Shown here piece by piece: positions 24,432-34,302 of a stretch of DNA of 64,000 nt. Every line of letters starts with the position of its first letter. Positions within the stretch are counted from its first letter, which is position 1. The notes beneath the pieces are model-generated. The model did no database searches. It was not told the DNA's origin and saw only the letters and a list, made by a program, of their open reading frames with translations. Source of the stretch: AWTP1-13 sp050248715 (GTDB taxonomy: Bacteria > Pseudomonadota > Alphaproteobacteria > Rhizobiales > Hyphomicrobiaceae); NCBI GenBank assembly GCA_050248715.1, contig JBFWRV010000011.1:1-64000 (forward strand), written 5' to 3'. A program made the translations under genes and the position numbers.

Positions 24432-27155
24432 TTGGACAATCGCTTCGTTCTTCCGGCCAATACGGTGCTCGATGGCGCCTACCGCATCGTCCGTGCGGTG
24501 GGACTGGGCGGCTTCGGCATCACCTACGAGGCCGAGGACGTCAAGCTCGCCACGACCGTCGCGATCAAGGAATATTATCCCATCGACTATGGCGACCGCG
24601 ACCGTACCATGAGCGTGCGGCCGAAGTCGGAGCGCCACAAGAAGCCCTTTGAATGGGGGCGAACCAGCTTCCTCAAGGAGGCTCGTACGCTTGCCCGCTT
24701 CGATCACCCGAGCATCGTGCGGGTTTCGCGCGTATTCGAAGCGAACTCGACCGCCTACATGGTGATGGGATTCGAGCGCGGCCAGAGTTTCGAGACCTGG
24801 CTCACCGGTCTTGGCCGGCCGCCGGCGCAGGAAGAGCTCGACGCCATCGCTTTGCCGCTGCTCGATGCGCTGCAACTGCTGCACGCGGCAAACTTCCTGC
24901 ATCGCGACATCGCTCCCGACAACATCATCGTGCGCGCGGACGGCAGCCCGGTGCTGCTCGACTTCGGCGCCGCGCGCCGGGCCGTCGCCGAGATGAGCCG
25001 GGCCCTGACGGGTATCGTCAAGGCCGGCTACTCCCCGCACGAGCAATATTCGTCGAACAACCGTCTCCAGGGCCCCTGGTCCGACCTCTACGCGCTCGGC
25101 GGCACGTTCTATCGCGCCGTCACGGGAAGCCCCCCCGAGGAGGCGACCCTGCGCGTCGATGACGATCGCATGGCGCCGGCGAGCATCGCGGCCAAGGCCG
25201 CCTACCGTCCTGGCTTCCTGGCGGCCATCGATGCCTGCCTCAGGGTGAAGCACACCGAGCGGCCGCAATCGGTGGCGCTGCTTCGGCCGATCCTGACGAG
25301 CGATGAGGTGCGTGGCCGTCCGCCATTGAACCTCCGCACCGTCATGGGCAGTCGGAGCAAGCCGCCGCAGTCGCAGCTGAAGCCCTCGACGGCAGCGCCC
25401 CGCGCGGGCAGGTACTGGTCGGTAGCGGCTGCTGCCGTCCTCGTCATTCTCGGCGCCGCCTACGGCGGCATCGAATTCATGCGTTGGCAGAGCCAGGGAC
25501 CGGGCATCGCCGGCCAGGCCGGCAGGAGCACGGACACGGCGATGGACCAGGCCGCCCAGCGGCAGGCTGCGCTCGATGCGGAGAGGGCGATCCAGGAGGG
25601 GGCTGCCCGTGCCGCGGCGGAGGCTGCAAAGCGCGCCGAAGCCGAGCGGCGCCAGCGCGAGGAACGGGCCGAAGCCGAGGCGGCCGCGCGGCGAGCACAG
25701 GATGAGGCAGAGGCAAGACGCAGGGCGGACGCGGAAGCCGAGGAACGTCGTCGGGCCGACGCCGCCGCCGAGGAACGACGCAGGGCGGATGCCGCTGCCG
25801 AGGAGCGGCGCCGGGCGGATGCGGCGGAAGAAGAGCGGCGCAGGGCGCAGGATCGCCAGCGGGAGGCGGCGCAGGGACGCCTGCTCAAGTTCACCGTCAG
25901 GCTCGACAAGCAACCCGATGATCCCAAGAAGGGCTCTCTGGGCGTCAGCTCGGATAATCCCGAGCTGTCGGTCGCGCGCGGGCTCGGCCTTGCAGGCGGC
26001 GATGGCGCGATCATCGTCAACATGCCGGACGGGGGTGCTGCGGCGCGCAGCGGCGTACGCATCGGCGATGTCGTCCTCAACCTGAACGCGCGACCGATTG
26101 CGAACGCCGAGGAACTGCGCAAGCGCGTCGCCACCATGGCCCCCGGAAGCGAGGCCGCGCTGGAGGTCTGGCGCGTCGAGGGCGACTTCCTGGCGGCGCT
26201 GCGGCGGCTGGCCGAGGCCGGCAACGCCGATGCGATGCACCGCGTCGGCCGCATGTACGCGTCGGGGCAGGGGGCCCCGCGCGACGAGGCGGAGGCCGTG
26301 CGCTGGTACCGCAAGGGCATGGATGCAGGCAGCGTCGCTGCGGAGGTGGCGCTGGCGAGTGCGCTGCTGGATGGGCGCGGGGTCGGGCAGGACCGGGCCG
26401 AGGCGCTGCGGCTGCTGCGCGGAGCAGCAGCTAGGAAGGATAATGAGGCGATGTACCGCCTCGGTCACACTCTGATCGACGGCACGGCGGGCGAAAAGGA
26501 TTCGCTCGAGGCGGCGCGGCTCTTCTCGGACGCGGCCGAGGCCGGACATGCCGGCGCGATGGTCTCGATCGGGCGGATGCTTGCAACCGGCACAGGCGTG
26601 CAGGCGGACCCGGCCAAGGCCGTGCGTTGGTTCAACCAGGCCGTCGATCTCGGCAACGCCGGCGGCATGGCCGGCCTTGCCTGGCTCTACGAGCAGGGCA
26701 AAGGGGTCGAAAGGGACCTTGCCAAGTCGGTGGCGCTCTACAAGCGCGCAGTCGACCTCGGCAATCCGGCGGCGATGACCGATTTCGCTCTCCTCCACGT
26801 GCAGGGGCGGGGCGTGCCCAAGAGCGAGCCCGCCGCGGTCGAGCTCTATCGCAAGGCGGCAGAGCTCGGCAGCTCGATCGCCATGAACAACCTTGCCTGG
26901 ATGCTGCAGAGCGGACTGGGTGTGACGCGCAAAGACCCCACCGAAGCTGCGCGGCTCATGATGAACGCGCTCGAGCGGCGCAACGAGTTCTCCCTCCAGC
27001 AGATGACGCAGGGCTTCGGCGCATGGAGCAAGGACTTCCGCACGGCATTGCAGAAGGCCCTGCGCGACGCCGGACTCTATACAGGAGCGGTCGATGGCGA
27101 ATTCGGTCAGGCCACCATCAAGGCGATTGAAGCGCAATTCAATCGCAACCGGTAG
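24432..27155 (+). CDS. membrane Ser/Thr protein kinase with PDZ and Sel1 repeats
   Basis: This 907-residue protein has these parts in order. A Hanks-type kinase (about 15-270) shows GLGGFG, VAIKEYY, LHRDIAPDNII, LLDFGAA and the activation-end GYSPHEQY. A linker and one transmembrane helix (about 328-350) follow. A long Ala/Glu/Arg coiled coil (about 378-485), a PDZ domain (about 495-580, with GLAGGDGAIIV and SGVRIGDVVLNL), about seven Sel1 repeats (595-855) and a C-terminal peptidoglycan-binding-like segment (GLYTGAVDGEFGQATIKAI) complete it. It should sense or assemble at the envelope and phosphorylate cytoplasmic targets. The start is TTG with GGGAGG upstream. A secreted paralogue of its outer half lies at 28464. 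Confidence 0.9.
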   Translation: MDNRFVLPANTVLDGAYRIVRAVGLGGFGITYEAEDVKLATTVAIKEYYPIDYGDRDRTMSVRPKSERHKKPFEWGRTSFLKEARTLARFDHPSIVRVSRVFEANSTAYMVMGFERGQSFETWLTGLGRPPAQEELDAIALPLLDALQLLHAANFLHRDIAPDNIIVRADGSPVLLDFGAARRAVAEMSRALTGIVKAGYSPHEQYSSNNRLQGPWSDLYALGGTFYRAVTGSPPEEATLRVDDDRMAPASIAAKAAYRPGFLAAIDACLRVKHTERPQSVALLRPILTSDEVRGRPPLNLRTVMGSRSKPPQSQLKPSTAAPRAGRYWSVAAAAVLVILGAAYGGIEFMRWQSQGPGIAGQAGRSTDTAMDQAAQRQAALDAERAIQEGAARAAAEAAKRAEAERRQREERAEAEAAARRAQDEAEARRRADAEAEERRRADAAAEERRRADAAAEERRRADAAEEERRRAQDRQREAAQGRLLKFTVRLDKQPDDPKKGSLGVSSDNPELSVARGLGLAGGDGAIIVNMPDGGAAARSGVRIGDVVLNLNARPIANAEELRKRVATMAPGSEAALEVWRVEGDFLAALRRLAEAGNADAMHRVGRMYASGQGAPRDEAEAVRWYRKGMDAGSVAAEVALASALLDGRGVGQDRAEALRLLRGAAARKDNEAMYRLGHTLIDGTAGEKDSLEAARLFSDAAEAGHAGAMVSIGRMLATGTGVQADPAKAVRWFNQAVDLGNAGGMAGLAWLYEQGKGVERDLAKSVALYKRAVDLGNPAAMTDFALLHVQGRGVPKSEPAAVELYRKAAELGSSIAMNNLAWMLQSGLGVTRKDPTEAARLMMNALERRNEFSLQQMTQGFGAWSKDFRTALQKALRDAGLYTGAVDGEFGQATIKAIEAQFNRNR

Positions 27156-27189
27156 CGGCTGCGCCACGCGCAACGCAAGCGGGCTGCAT

Positions 27190-28218
27190 TCAGCCGACCG
27201 CAGGGTCGCGGCCGACTTTGACCTGCAGCTTGCCGAAGTTCTCCCCGCGCAGGAGGCCGATGAACGCCCGCGGCGCATTCTCCAACCCTTCGACAATGTC
27301 CTCCCGGTACTTGATGCGGCCCGAGCGCACCCACTCGCCCATCTGGCGCAGCGCCGGTGCATACTTGGCAGCGAAGTCGCTGACGATGAAGCCGCGCATG
27401 TTCACGCGCCGACCGACGAAAAGGCCGAGCAGACGCGGCCCCTGCTCCGGTACGGCGGCGTTGTATTGGGAGATGGAGCCACACAGCGAAACGCGCGCGA
27501 AAAAGTTGAGATTGGCGAAGACGGCGTCGCTCACGGCGCCACCGACATTGTCGAAATAGACATCGATGCCGTTCGGGCACGCAGCCCTGAGCGCGCTGCC
27601 CAGATCGCCGCCCGCCTTGTAGTCGATGCAGGCATCGAGGCCGAGCGTCTCCGTCACGAACGCACATTTCTTGGTCCCGCCGGCGATGCCGACCGCGCGG
27701 CACCCCGCAAGCTTGGCCAGCTGTCCCGCCACCTGCCCGACGGCGCCCGAGGCTGCCGACACGACGACGGTGTCGCCGGCCTTGGGCTGCCCCACCTCGA
27801 ACAGGCCGAAGTAGGCGGTCATGCCGGGCATGCCGAGCACGCCGTTGGCCGTGGAAATGGGGGCGAGCGCAGGATCGATCTTTCGCAGCGTCGCGCCGTT
27901 GCTGACCGCGTACTCCAGCCAGCCCAGGCGATCCTCGACGATGTCGCCCACCTTGAATCCCGCGTGGTTGGAGACGACGACCTCGCCCACAGTGCCGCCG
28001 GTCATGACGTCGCCGATGCCCACAGGCGCCGCGTAGGAGGCAGCATCGCGCATACGGCCGCGCATATAGGGATCGAGCGAGAGATAGACGACCCGCACCA
28101 GCACCTGTCCGGGGCCGGGTTGCGGCACGGGGACCTCCTCGATGCGGAAGTCGGACAAGGCGGGCTCGGCGGGCGGGCGGCGGGCGAGCACGACGCGGCG
28201 GTGTGTCTGCGGAAGCAT
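27190..28218 (-). CDS. NADP-dependent MDR reductase (zinc-free, PTGR/curcumin-reductase type)
   Basis: This 342-residue cytoplasmic member of the medium-chain dehydrogenase/reductase family reduces activated alkenals, enones or quinones with NADPH. Signatures are LSLDPYMRGRM near residue 50, GGTVGEVVVSNH, VVVSAASGAVGQVAGQLAK as the nucleotide fold, and YFDNVGG. Zinc-ligand cysteines are absent, as in this subgroup. ATG at 28218 (MLPQTHRRV) matches the family start. It lies on the opposite strand between the kinase gene and its paralogue and has no visible link to either. Confidence 0.9.
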   Translation of the reverse strand: MLPQTHRRVVLARRPPAEPALSDFRIEEVPVPQPGPGQVLVRVVYLSLDPYMRGRMRDAASYAAPVGIGDVMTGGTVGEVVVSNHAGFKVGDIVEDRLGWLEYAVSNGATLRKIDPALAPISTANGVLGMPGMTAYFGLFEVGQPKAGDTVVVSAASGAVGQVAGQLAKLAGCRAVGIAGGTKKCAFVTETLGLDACIDYKAGGDLGSALRAACPNGIDVYFDNVGGAVSDAVFANLNFFARVSLCGSISQYNAAVPEQGPRLLGLFVGRRVNMRGFIVSDFAAKYAPALRQMGEWVRSGRIKYREDIVEGLENAPRAFIGLLRGENFGKLQVKVGRDPAVG

Positions 28219-28463
28219 TGCTTGTCTCCGGATGAGGCCGATCGCGAAAATACTGGCACCAAGCCCGGGGCCGGTCGAGCGACAAACTCCCTCCTTCGCG
28301 CTGTTCGCAGCTACAACCTCGCGCCTGGTGCAACAATGCCCATCCGGTTGAGCAATGGCCGGCGTCGGCACTTGCGGCCGACCCCGAGATCGGCAAGAAC
28401 GTCAATCGAGTGTCTGTTCGTGCCGCGTGCGGACGATGGTACTCCTCGACAAGGAACGCGCTC

Positions 28464-30014
28464 ATGAGTTGGGCAGGCGGCACTGGTGTTTGCATACTTG
28501 CTGCCGCATCGGTGGCAATGCTGGCGGCGTTGCCCGCGTTAGCCGACGTCCGCCCGCCGCGTTCCGACGCGGCGCGGCAGGAAGGCCTGCTGCACAAGGC
28601 AGCCGACACCGGCATCAGCATCGTGCGCATGCCGCGGCGCCCGTATTCGGGAAGCTCCAATCAGACGGCAAGCCAAGAGACGCCCAAGCCGCAGCCCAAA
28701 CCGCAGAATCCGACGCCGTCGCCGCAGGGACGGCTGGTCAAGGTCACGGCCAAGGTCGGCGCCCAGCCGAACGACCCGGGTCGGGGCTGGCTCGGCGTCT
28801 ACATGGAGGCCCTCGAGCTGCCGCTCGCGCTGTCGCTCGGCCTCGTCAATGGCGACGGGGCGCTGCTCCTGGGCATCGTGTCCTCTGGTCCCGCTGCTCA
28901 GGCTGGCTTGCGCCTGGGCGACATCGTCGTCGGCATGAACGGCCACGCGATCGTGACCATGGACGATCTGCGCCAGAAGGTGGCGAACATATCGCCGGGT
29001 GTCGAGGCCAACCTGGAGGTGTGGCGGGTCAGCGACGACGACTTCCTGCAGACGCTGCGCCGGCTGGCGGACGAAGGCAATGCGCACGTCATGTATCGGC
29101 TCGGCAGGATCTATGCGAGCGGCAGCGGCGTCACGCGCGATAATACGCAGGCGGCCCAGTGGTACAGGAAGGGCGCCGACGCTGGCAATGCAAACGCCAT
29201 GATGGCGCTTGCCCTCATGCTGATGGACGGGCGCGGCATCGGGCTCAATGTTCCAGAGGGCCTGCGCCTGATGCGGACCGCGGCGGGACGCAATCATGTC
29301 GAGGCGATGAACCGGCTCGGGCACATCCTGGTCGAGGGCCGGGTCGCCGACAAGGATACGCTCGAGGCTGCACGACTGTTCACCCGGGCGGCCGAAGCTG
29401 GCCATGTGCCGTCCATGGTCGACCTGGCGTGGATGTACTCGAGTGGCATCGGCGTGCAGGTCGACTACGCCAAGTCGGCCATGTGGCACAAGCAGGCGGC
29501 CGACCTCGGCAATGCCGCGGGCATGGTGGGGCTCGGCATGTTGCACGAGGGCGGCCGCGGCGTGGAAACGGACGTCAACCGGGCAGCCATGCTCTACAAG
29601 CGCGCGGCCGACCTCGGCAACTCCGGCGGCATGGTGCAGCTCGCGCTGCTCCATGCAGCGGGCAAGGGCGTCGAGAGAAACGACGCCGCCGCCGTCAGCC
29701 TCTACCGCAAGGCGGCGGCGCTGAACAATTCCGCGGCCATGAACAATCTCGCCTGGATGCTGCAGGGCGGCCGCGGCGTGGACCGCCCCGACCCCGACGA
29801 GGCCGCCGACTTCATGATGAAGGCGCTGGATCGGCGCAATGAGTTCTCGCTGCGGCAGATGACCAAGTTCCACAGCCAGGGCTGGAGCCGGGGCTTCCGC
29901 AAGTCCATGCAGGAGCGGCTGCGCGCTGCCGGCTTCTATTCGGGCCGCATTGACGGCCATTTCCGCGCCACGTCGATCACGGCGGTGAACAACTACTTCA
30001 ACCGCGCCCGCTGA
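28464..30014 (+). CDS. secreted PDZ-Sel1 repeat protein, paralogue of the kinase outer region
   Basis: This 516-residue protein has a signal peptide over residues 1-28 (ILAAASVAMLAALPALAD). A PDZ domain lies at about 100-190 (GWLGVYMEALELPLALSLGL, then AGLRLGDIVVGMNG). About seven Sel1 repeats span about 195-455 (AMYRLGRIYASG-like units), and the C terminus reads AAGFYSGRIDGHFRATSI like a degenerate peptidoglycan-binding domain. Domain order and many residues match the extracytoplasmic half of the kinase at 24432, so the two probably arose by duplication. ATG at 28464 follows AAGGAA; a GTG at 28410 would spoil the signal peptide. It probably acts in the periplasm as a scaffold. Confidence 0.87.
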   Translation: MSWAGGTGVCILAAASVAMLAALPALADVRPPRSDAARQEGLLHKAADTGISIVRMPRRPYSGSSNQTASQETPKPQPKPQNPTPSPQGRLVKVTAKVGAQPNDPGRGWLGVYMEALELPLALSLGLVNGDGALLLGIVSSGPAAQAGLRLGDIVVGMNGHAIVTMDDLRQKVANISPGVEANLEVWRVSDDDFLQTLRRLADEGNAHVMYRLGRIYASGSGVTRDNTQAAQWYRKGADAGNANAMMALALMLMDGRGIGLNVPEGLRLMRTAAGRNHVEAMNRLGHILVEGRVADKDTLEAARLFTRAAEAGHVPSMVDLAWMYSSGIGVQVDYAKSAMWHKQAADLGNAAGMVGLGMLHEGGRGVETDVNRAAMLYKRAADLGNSGGMVQLALLHAAGKGVERNDAAAVSLYRKAAALNNSAAMNNLAWMLQGGRGVDRPDPDEAADFMMKALDRRNEFSLRQMTKFHSQGWSRGFRKSMQERLRAAGFYSGRIDGHFRATSITAVNNYFNRAR

Positions 30015-30158
30015 GCGGCCATCTGCTCGCCCGGAACCTTGACAGGCCGAGGCTGAAAGGCGCACAAGCGGCCGCCGCAGGCGCGCCGCGCGCGCCCGGC
30101 ACCCATCTACACATCCACTTACCTGCTTGGTTGGCAGCGAGTGAGAGGAGGAGAGACG

Positions 30159-32132
30159 TTGAGCGACATCACCCTGACATTTCCCGACGACGCCAAGCGG
30201 TCATTCCCGAAAGGGATCACCGGCGTGGCATTGGCCGAGTCCATATCCAAATCGCTGGCCAAGCGGGCCGTGGCGATGGTGGTGGACGGCCGGCTCGCCG
30301 ACCTGGCAGATCCGATCGACAGCGACGCATCCCTGAAGATCGTCACCCGTACCGATCCCGAGGCGCTGGAGCTGATCCGGCACGACGCCGCCCATGTCAT
30401 GGCGGAGGCCGTGCAGTCGCTGTGGCCAGGCACCCAGGTGACCATCGGCCCGGTGATCGCCAACGGCTTCTTCTACGATTTCGCCAAGGAGGAGCCGTTC
30501 CACCCCGACGACATCGCCAAGATCGAAGCCAGGATGCGCGAGATCATCGATCGCAACGCGCCCTTCACCAAGGAGTTCTGGAGCCGCGCGAAGGCGAAGG
30601 ATTTCTTCCGCAAGAAGGGCGAGCTGTTCAAGATCGAGCTGGTCGATGCGATCCCCGAGGGCGAAGACCTGAAGATCTACAAGCAGGGCGACTGGCTCGA
30701 TCTATGCCGCGGCCCGCACATGACCTCGACTGGTCAGATCGGCAAGGCCTTCAAGATCACGCACTTCGCCGGGTCCTACTGGCGCGGCAATGCGCAAGGC
30801 CCGAAGCTGCAGCGCATCTACGGCACCGCCTGGGCGAGCGAGGCCGAACTTGCGACCTACCTCAAGCAGATCGAAGAGGCCGAGAAGCGCGATCATCGCA
30901 AGCTCGGGCGCGAGATGGACCTCTTCCATTTCCAGGAGGAGGGTCCGGGCGTCGTCTTCTGGCACCCGAAGGGCTGGGAGCTGTTCCAGAGCCTCATCAA
31001 CTACATGCGGCGGCGCCAGAATGCGGTCGGCTACCGGGAGGTGAACGGGCCGCAAATCCTCGACAAGTCGCTGTGGGAGACCTCGGGCCACTGGGAATGG
31101 TTTCGCGAAAACATGTTCACCACCGTGACCGAGGACGAGCGCGAGTTCGCCATCAAGCCCATGAACTGCCCCGGCCACGTGCAGATCTTCAAGCACGGCC
31201 TGCGGTCCTACCGCGAGCTGCCCTACCGCATCGCCGAGTTCGGCATCGTGCATCGCTACGAGCCGTCGGGTGCGCTGCACGGGCTGATGCGCGTGCGCGG
31301 CTTCACCCAGGACGACGCGCACGTGTTTTGCACCGAGGATCAGCTCGCGGACGAATGCTACAAGATGAACGACCTCATCTTGTCGATCTACAATGACTTC
31401 GGCTTCGACCAGATCGTGGTGAAGCTGTCGACGCGACCTGAGAAGCGCGTCGGCTCCGACGCCGCCTGGGACCGGGCCGAGGCCACGATGTCCGATGTGC
31501 TGAAGGAGATCGCGCAGAGGTCCGGCAACATGATCAAGACCGGCATCAACCCGGGCGAAGGGGCCTTCTACGGCCCGAAGTTCGAGTATGTGCTGCGCGA
31601 CGCGATCGGCCGAGACTGGCAATGCGGCACGATCCAGGTCGACTTCAACCTGCCCGAGCGTTTCGGCGCCTTCTACATCGATGCCGACGGCGAGAAGAAA
31701 CGACCCGTGATGATCCATCGCGCCATCTTCGGTTCGATGGAGCGCTTCACCGGCATTCTGCTCGAGAATACCGCGGGGCACCTGCCGCTCTGGCTGGCGC
31801 CGGTGCAAGCCATGGTGTGCACCATCGTCTCGGACGCGGATGCCTACGCGGAGGAGGTGCTGGCGGCGTTGAGGGCGGCGGGTGTGCGCGCCGAGGCCGA
31901 CCTGCGCAACGAGAAGATCAACTACAAGGTCCGCGAGCACTCGCTGACCAAGGTTTCGGCTCTCGTCGTGGTCGGCAAGCGCGAGGCAGAAGAGCGCACC
32001 GTGTCGCTGCGTCGGCTGGGAAGCCAGAAGAGCGAGGTCATGCCTCTGGCCAAGCTTGTGGCGCTGCTCGCCGGCGAGGCCGTGCCGCCGGACCTCAAGG
32101 GCAAGCGCCAGGGCCTGCCTACGGCTGCCTGA
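30159..32132 (+). CDS. thrS: threonyl-tRNA synthetase
   Basis: This 657-residue class II synthetase has an N-terminal TGS domain (about 1-60), a second editing/additional domain with HDAAHVMAEAV (about 75-225), a catalytic core with PMNCPGHVQIF, RIAEFGIVHRYEPSG and FTQDDAHVFC, and a C-terminal anticodon domain from about residue 545. It charges tRNA-Thr. TTG at 30159 is preferred because GGAGGAG ends about five bases upstream, and the family start is SDITLTFPDD. It is preceded by a 144-base gap after the Sel1 gene and looks monocistronic. Confidence 0.97.
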   Translation: MSDITLTFPDDAKRSFPKGITGVALAESISKSLAKRAVAMVVDGRLADLADPIDSDASLKIVTRTDPEALELIRHDAAHVMAEAVQSLWPGTQVTIGPVIANGFFYDFAKEEPFHPDDIAKIEARMREIIDRNAPFTKEFWSRAKAKDFFRKKGELFKIELVDAIPEGEDLKIYKQGDWLDLCRGPHMTSTGQIGKAFKITHFAGSYWRGNAQGPKLQRIYGTAWASEAELATYLKQIEEAEKRDHRKLGREMDLFHFQEEGPGVVFWHPKGWELFQSLINYMRRRQNAVGYREVNGPQILDKSLWETSGHWEWFRENMFTTVTEDEREFAIKPMNCPGHVQIFKHGLRSYRELPYRIAEFGIVHRYEPSGALHGLMRVRGFTQDDAHVFCTEDQLADECYKMNDLILSIYNDFGFDQIVVKLSTRPEKRVGSDAAWDRAEATMSDVLKEIAQRSGNMIKTGINPGEGAFYGPKFEYVLRDAIGRDWQCGTIQVDFNLPERFGAFYIDADGEKKRPVMIHRAIFGSMERFTGILLENTAGHLPLWLAPVQAMVCTIVSDADAYAEEVLAALRAAGVRAEADLRNEKINYKVREHSLTKVSALVVVGKREAEERTVSLRRLGSQKSEVMPLAKLVALLAGEAVPPDLKGKRQGLPTAA

Positions 32133-32460
32133 ATTAAGCCATTGTAATGTTGAGGCATTTGCCGCGCCGGCGCCCCGCTGGCGCGGCGGATGTCGCTGTT
32201 TTGTTCACTCCGCCGTGAGGCACATCTTCAGACGCCATATGCGTTGACCGCGAAAAGTTCCCGAATTCGTTACACTTTATTTTGATGCATATGCGACTGA
32301 CGGCCGCGTGGCCCTTTCGAACTCGATGTCGTTTTTCGCCTGGCCGATCACGGTTGGCGCCTACGGGGGCGCGCCGTCCGGTCGGAGAGCCTGCTCGTTC
32401 GGAAGCAATAGCTCCCCTCGAGCCCAGCTCTCCGGTTAGGTGAAACGGGCATGAGGGAAT
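32133..32460. other. gene-free stretch with a strong hairpin
   Basis: It lies between thrS and the M23 peptidase gene. At 32161-32187 an eleven-pair stem (GCCGCGCC / GGCGCGGC core, five-base loop) may end thrS transcription, though a T run (GTTTTG) comes only about ten bases later. The middle is AT-richer (CGTTACACTTTATTTTGATG at 32269-32288) and probably holds the peptidase promoter. No gene is visible. Confidence 0.45.
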
Positions 32461-33720
32461 ATGCACCACGCGTTAGTTGTGGCCCGCGCCATTGCCGCGG
32501 GAATGGTCGGTCTCGTATCGAGTGTAAGTGCGTCGACCGCAGGAACAGGTTCCACCCAGACGGTTCCAATCAAGGATAGGATTTTCTTCGAGCGCGGCGA
32601 TTGGGCCCGCGAGTTCGCGCCGCCGCCCCAGCCGCCCGCTCAGGCGGTCGAGCCCGCAGCGGAACCCACGCCGGCGAATGCAAGGATCATCCCGCTGCGC
32701 GTGGAAATCGCGATACCTCCGTCAACTCCGATCGGCACCGCCCGCTCGGGCCTGCCCATTGAGGGGGCGGAGCTGTCCTGGGCGCACACGCCACCCGTGC
32801 CGCATCTGTTGTCCGGGCCCTCGGCTCTGGTCGAGTACGTCGCTCCGACCGAGCACGTCGATGCAAGGCCGCCGGCCATGAAGCTCCCGGTGCTGCAGGA
32901 TCACAAAGAGAAAGCGCTCGAGGATGTGATGGCCCGGCGCGCCGCCAATCCGCCGATGCATGTTGCCGAGCTGGAGCGAAAAAAGCCGCTCACGGAGGTT
33001 GGCCGCCTGCCGGTCACGAAGCTCTCGCGCGAACGCATGTCGACGCGCTGGAGCGACCCGCTGGCCGTGCTGGAGATCGATGAGGACGCGGTGCCGCGCG
33101 CCCCTGCGCCGGAGTTCATTCTGCCGTTCGCCGGCGGCCGCGTGACGAGCCTCTTCAATGACGGCCGCCGTCACCCGGCGATCGATCTCGCGGGCAAGCT
33201 GGGCTCGCCCGTCCTTTCTACAACGGAAGACCAGACCGTGGTGTTCACGGGTTGGCGCGGCGGTTACGGCAATGCCGTGATCACCCGCGAGCCGTCAGGG
33301 CGCATGCATCTCTATGCCCACCTCAAGAGCATTACCTCGCGCGTTGGCGAGGTGCTGGCCCAGGGCGACAAGCTCGGGCACCTCGGCAGCACCGGACGGT
33401 CGACGGGCCCGCACGTGCACTACGAGGTGCGCACGCCCAAGGGTGTCCACATCAACCCGGTGACCGTGCTGTTTCCGGGTCGGACGGTGAGGAAAGGCCT
33501 GGCCTGGGTCGACGTCGACCAGTTCGCGCCTTCTCAGGCGGCCACGAAGCTTGCGGTGGAACCCGCAGCATCGGCTGTCGCCCGGGTCGCCACCGCCAAG
33601 CCGGCGAAAGCCGCCCCCCGGCGGCACGCTCGCCAGAAGCGCAAGTACCGCAACCGGCAGTACGTGACGGCCGGCTACACGCAGCGCTCGCGCCGCGCCT
33701 CCTGGTCGGACGAGGAGTGA
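32461..33720 (+). CDS. secreted M23-family (LytM) metallopeptidase
   Basis: This 419-residue protein has a likely signal peptide (residues 1-26, ARAIAAGMVGLVSSVSAS), a long Pro/Ala-rich disordered region (about 50-215), a peptidase M23 domain (about 220-345) and a basic tail (about 365-419). Zinc ligands are visible as HPAID (His, Asp) and HVHYEV (second His); LYAHLKSI and GSTGRSTGPH are family loops. It would cut peptidoglycan cross-links or act as an amidase activator during division. The Arg/Lys-rich C terminus may bind the wall or nucleic acid. Start ATG at 32461 has GAGGGAAT just before it. Confidence 0.88.
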   Translation: MHHALVVARAIAAGMVGLVSSVSASTAGTGSTQTVPIKDRIFFERGDWAREFAPPPQPPAQAVEPAAEPTPANARIIPLRVEIAIPPSTPIGTARSGLPIEGAELSWAHTPPVPHLLSGPSALVEYVAPTEHVDARPPAMKLPVLQDHKEKALEDVMARRAANPPMHVAELERKKPLTEVGRLPVTKLSRERMSTRWSDPLAVLEIDEDAVPRAPAPEFILPFAGGRVTSLFNDGRRHPAIDLAGKLGSPVLSTTEDQTVVFTGWRGGYGNAVITREPSGRMHLYAHLKSITSRVGEVLAQGDKLGHLGSTGRSTGPHVHYEVRTPKGVHINPVTVLFPGRTVRKGLAWVDVDQFAPSQAATKLAVEPAASAVARVATAKPAKAAPRRHARQKRKYRNRQYVTAGYTQRSRRASWSDEE

Positions 33721-33795
33721 TGGCGCCGCGATCTGGCACCGATGCCCGCCGCCGCGGGCAGGACGAGACGTGCTGCGCGTCCGCATGAGCCCGAA

Positions 33796-33819
33796 GGAGG
33801 CGCCGCGCGCGGCGCCTCC
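33796..33819. terminator. 24-base palindrome between convergent genes
   Basis: The perfect palindrome GGAGGCGCCG-CGCG-CGGCGCCTCC can form a ten-pair hairpin between the M23 peptidase stop and the queF stop. It is placed to stop transcription from both sides, but neither side has a clear T tract. Confidence 0.45.
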
Positions 33820-33837
33820 CGCAGGCGAGGTGGCCGA

Positions 33838-34302
33838 TCAGCCCCTCCCGCGGTAGGGCGCGACGCCCTGATCAGGAAGCCACACGCCCTTGGGACAAGT
33901 GCCGGTCTGCCAGAACACGTCGATCGGCATGCCGCCGCGGGGATACCAGTAGCCGCCGATGCGCAGGAAATGCGGCTCGAGCAACTCGGCAAGCCGTTTG
34001 CCGACGCCCACGGTGCAGTCCTCGTGGAAGGCGCCATGGTTGCGAAACGACGCCAGATAGAACTTGAGCGACTTGGACTCCACCAGCCAGCGGTACGGCA
34101 CGTAGTCGATCACGAGATGGGCGAAGTCCGGCTGGCCCGTGACCGGACATAGGCTCGTGAACTCGGGCGCCGTGAAACGCGCCACGTAGTGTGTGTCGGG
34201 ATGAGGGTTCGCCACGCGGTCGAGCACGGCGGCATCGGGGCTTGCGGGCAGCTCGGCGGGCTTGCCCAGCAGCGTCGTGGGCGGTTTCGTCGGGTTCGCC
34301 AT
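33838..34302 (-). CDS. queF: NADPH-dependent 7-cyano-7-deazaguanine reductase
   Basis: This 154-residue short (unimodular) QueF reduces preQ0 to preQ1 in queuosine synthesis. The thioimide-forming Cys52 (SLCPVTGQPDF) and Asp59 are present, as are VESKSLKFYLASFRNHGAF and the His/Glu pair of NHGAFHED. With queA, tgt and queC also in the window, most of the pathway from preQ0 onward is near, though in four separate places. It diverges from the SDR gene with 87 bases between. Confidence 0.96.
   Translation of the reverse strand: MANPTKPPTTLLGKPAELPASPDAAVLDRVANPHPDTHYVARFTAPEFTSLCPVTGQPDFAHLVIDYVPYRWLVESKSLKFYLASFRNHGAFHEDCTVGVGKRLAELLEPHFLRIGGYWYPRGGMPIDVFWQTGTCPKGVWLPDQGVAPYRGRG

Noticed and set aside
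24402..27362. 986-residue minus-strand frame opposite the kinase gene
   Set aside because: Antisense to a kinase with clear catalytic motifs; the translation has no recognisable domain.
32161..32187. Hairpin after thrS as a definite terminator
   Set aside because: The stem is strong, but no T tract follows directly, so it is mentioned only within the gap entry.
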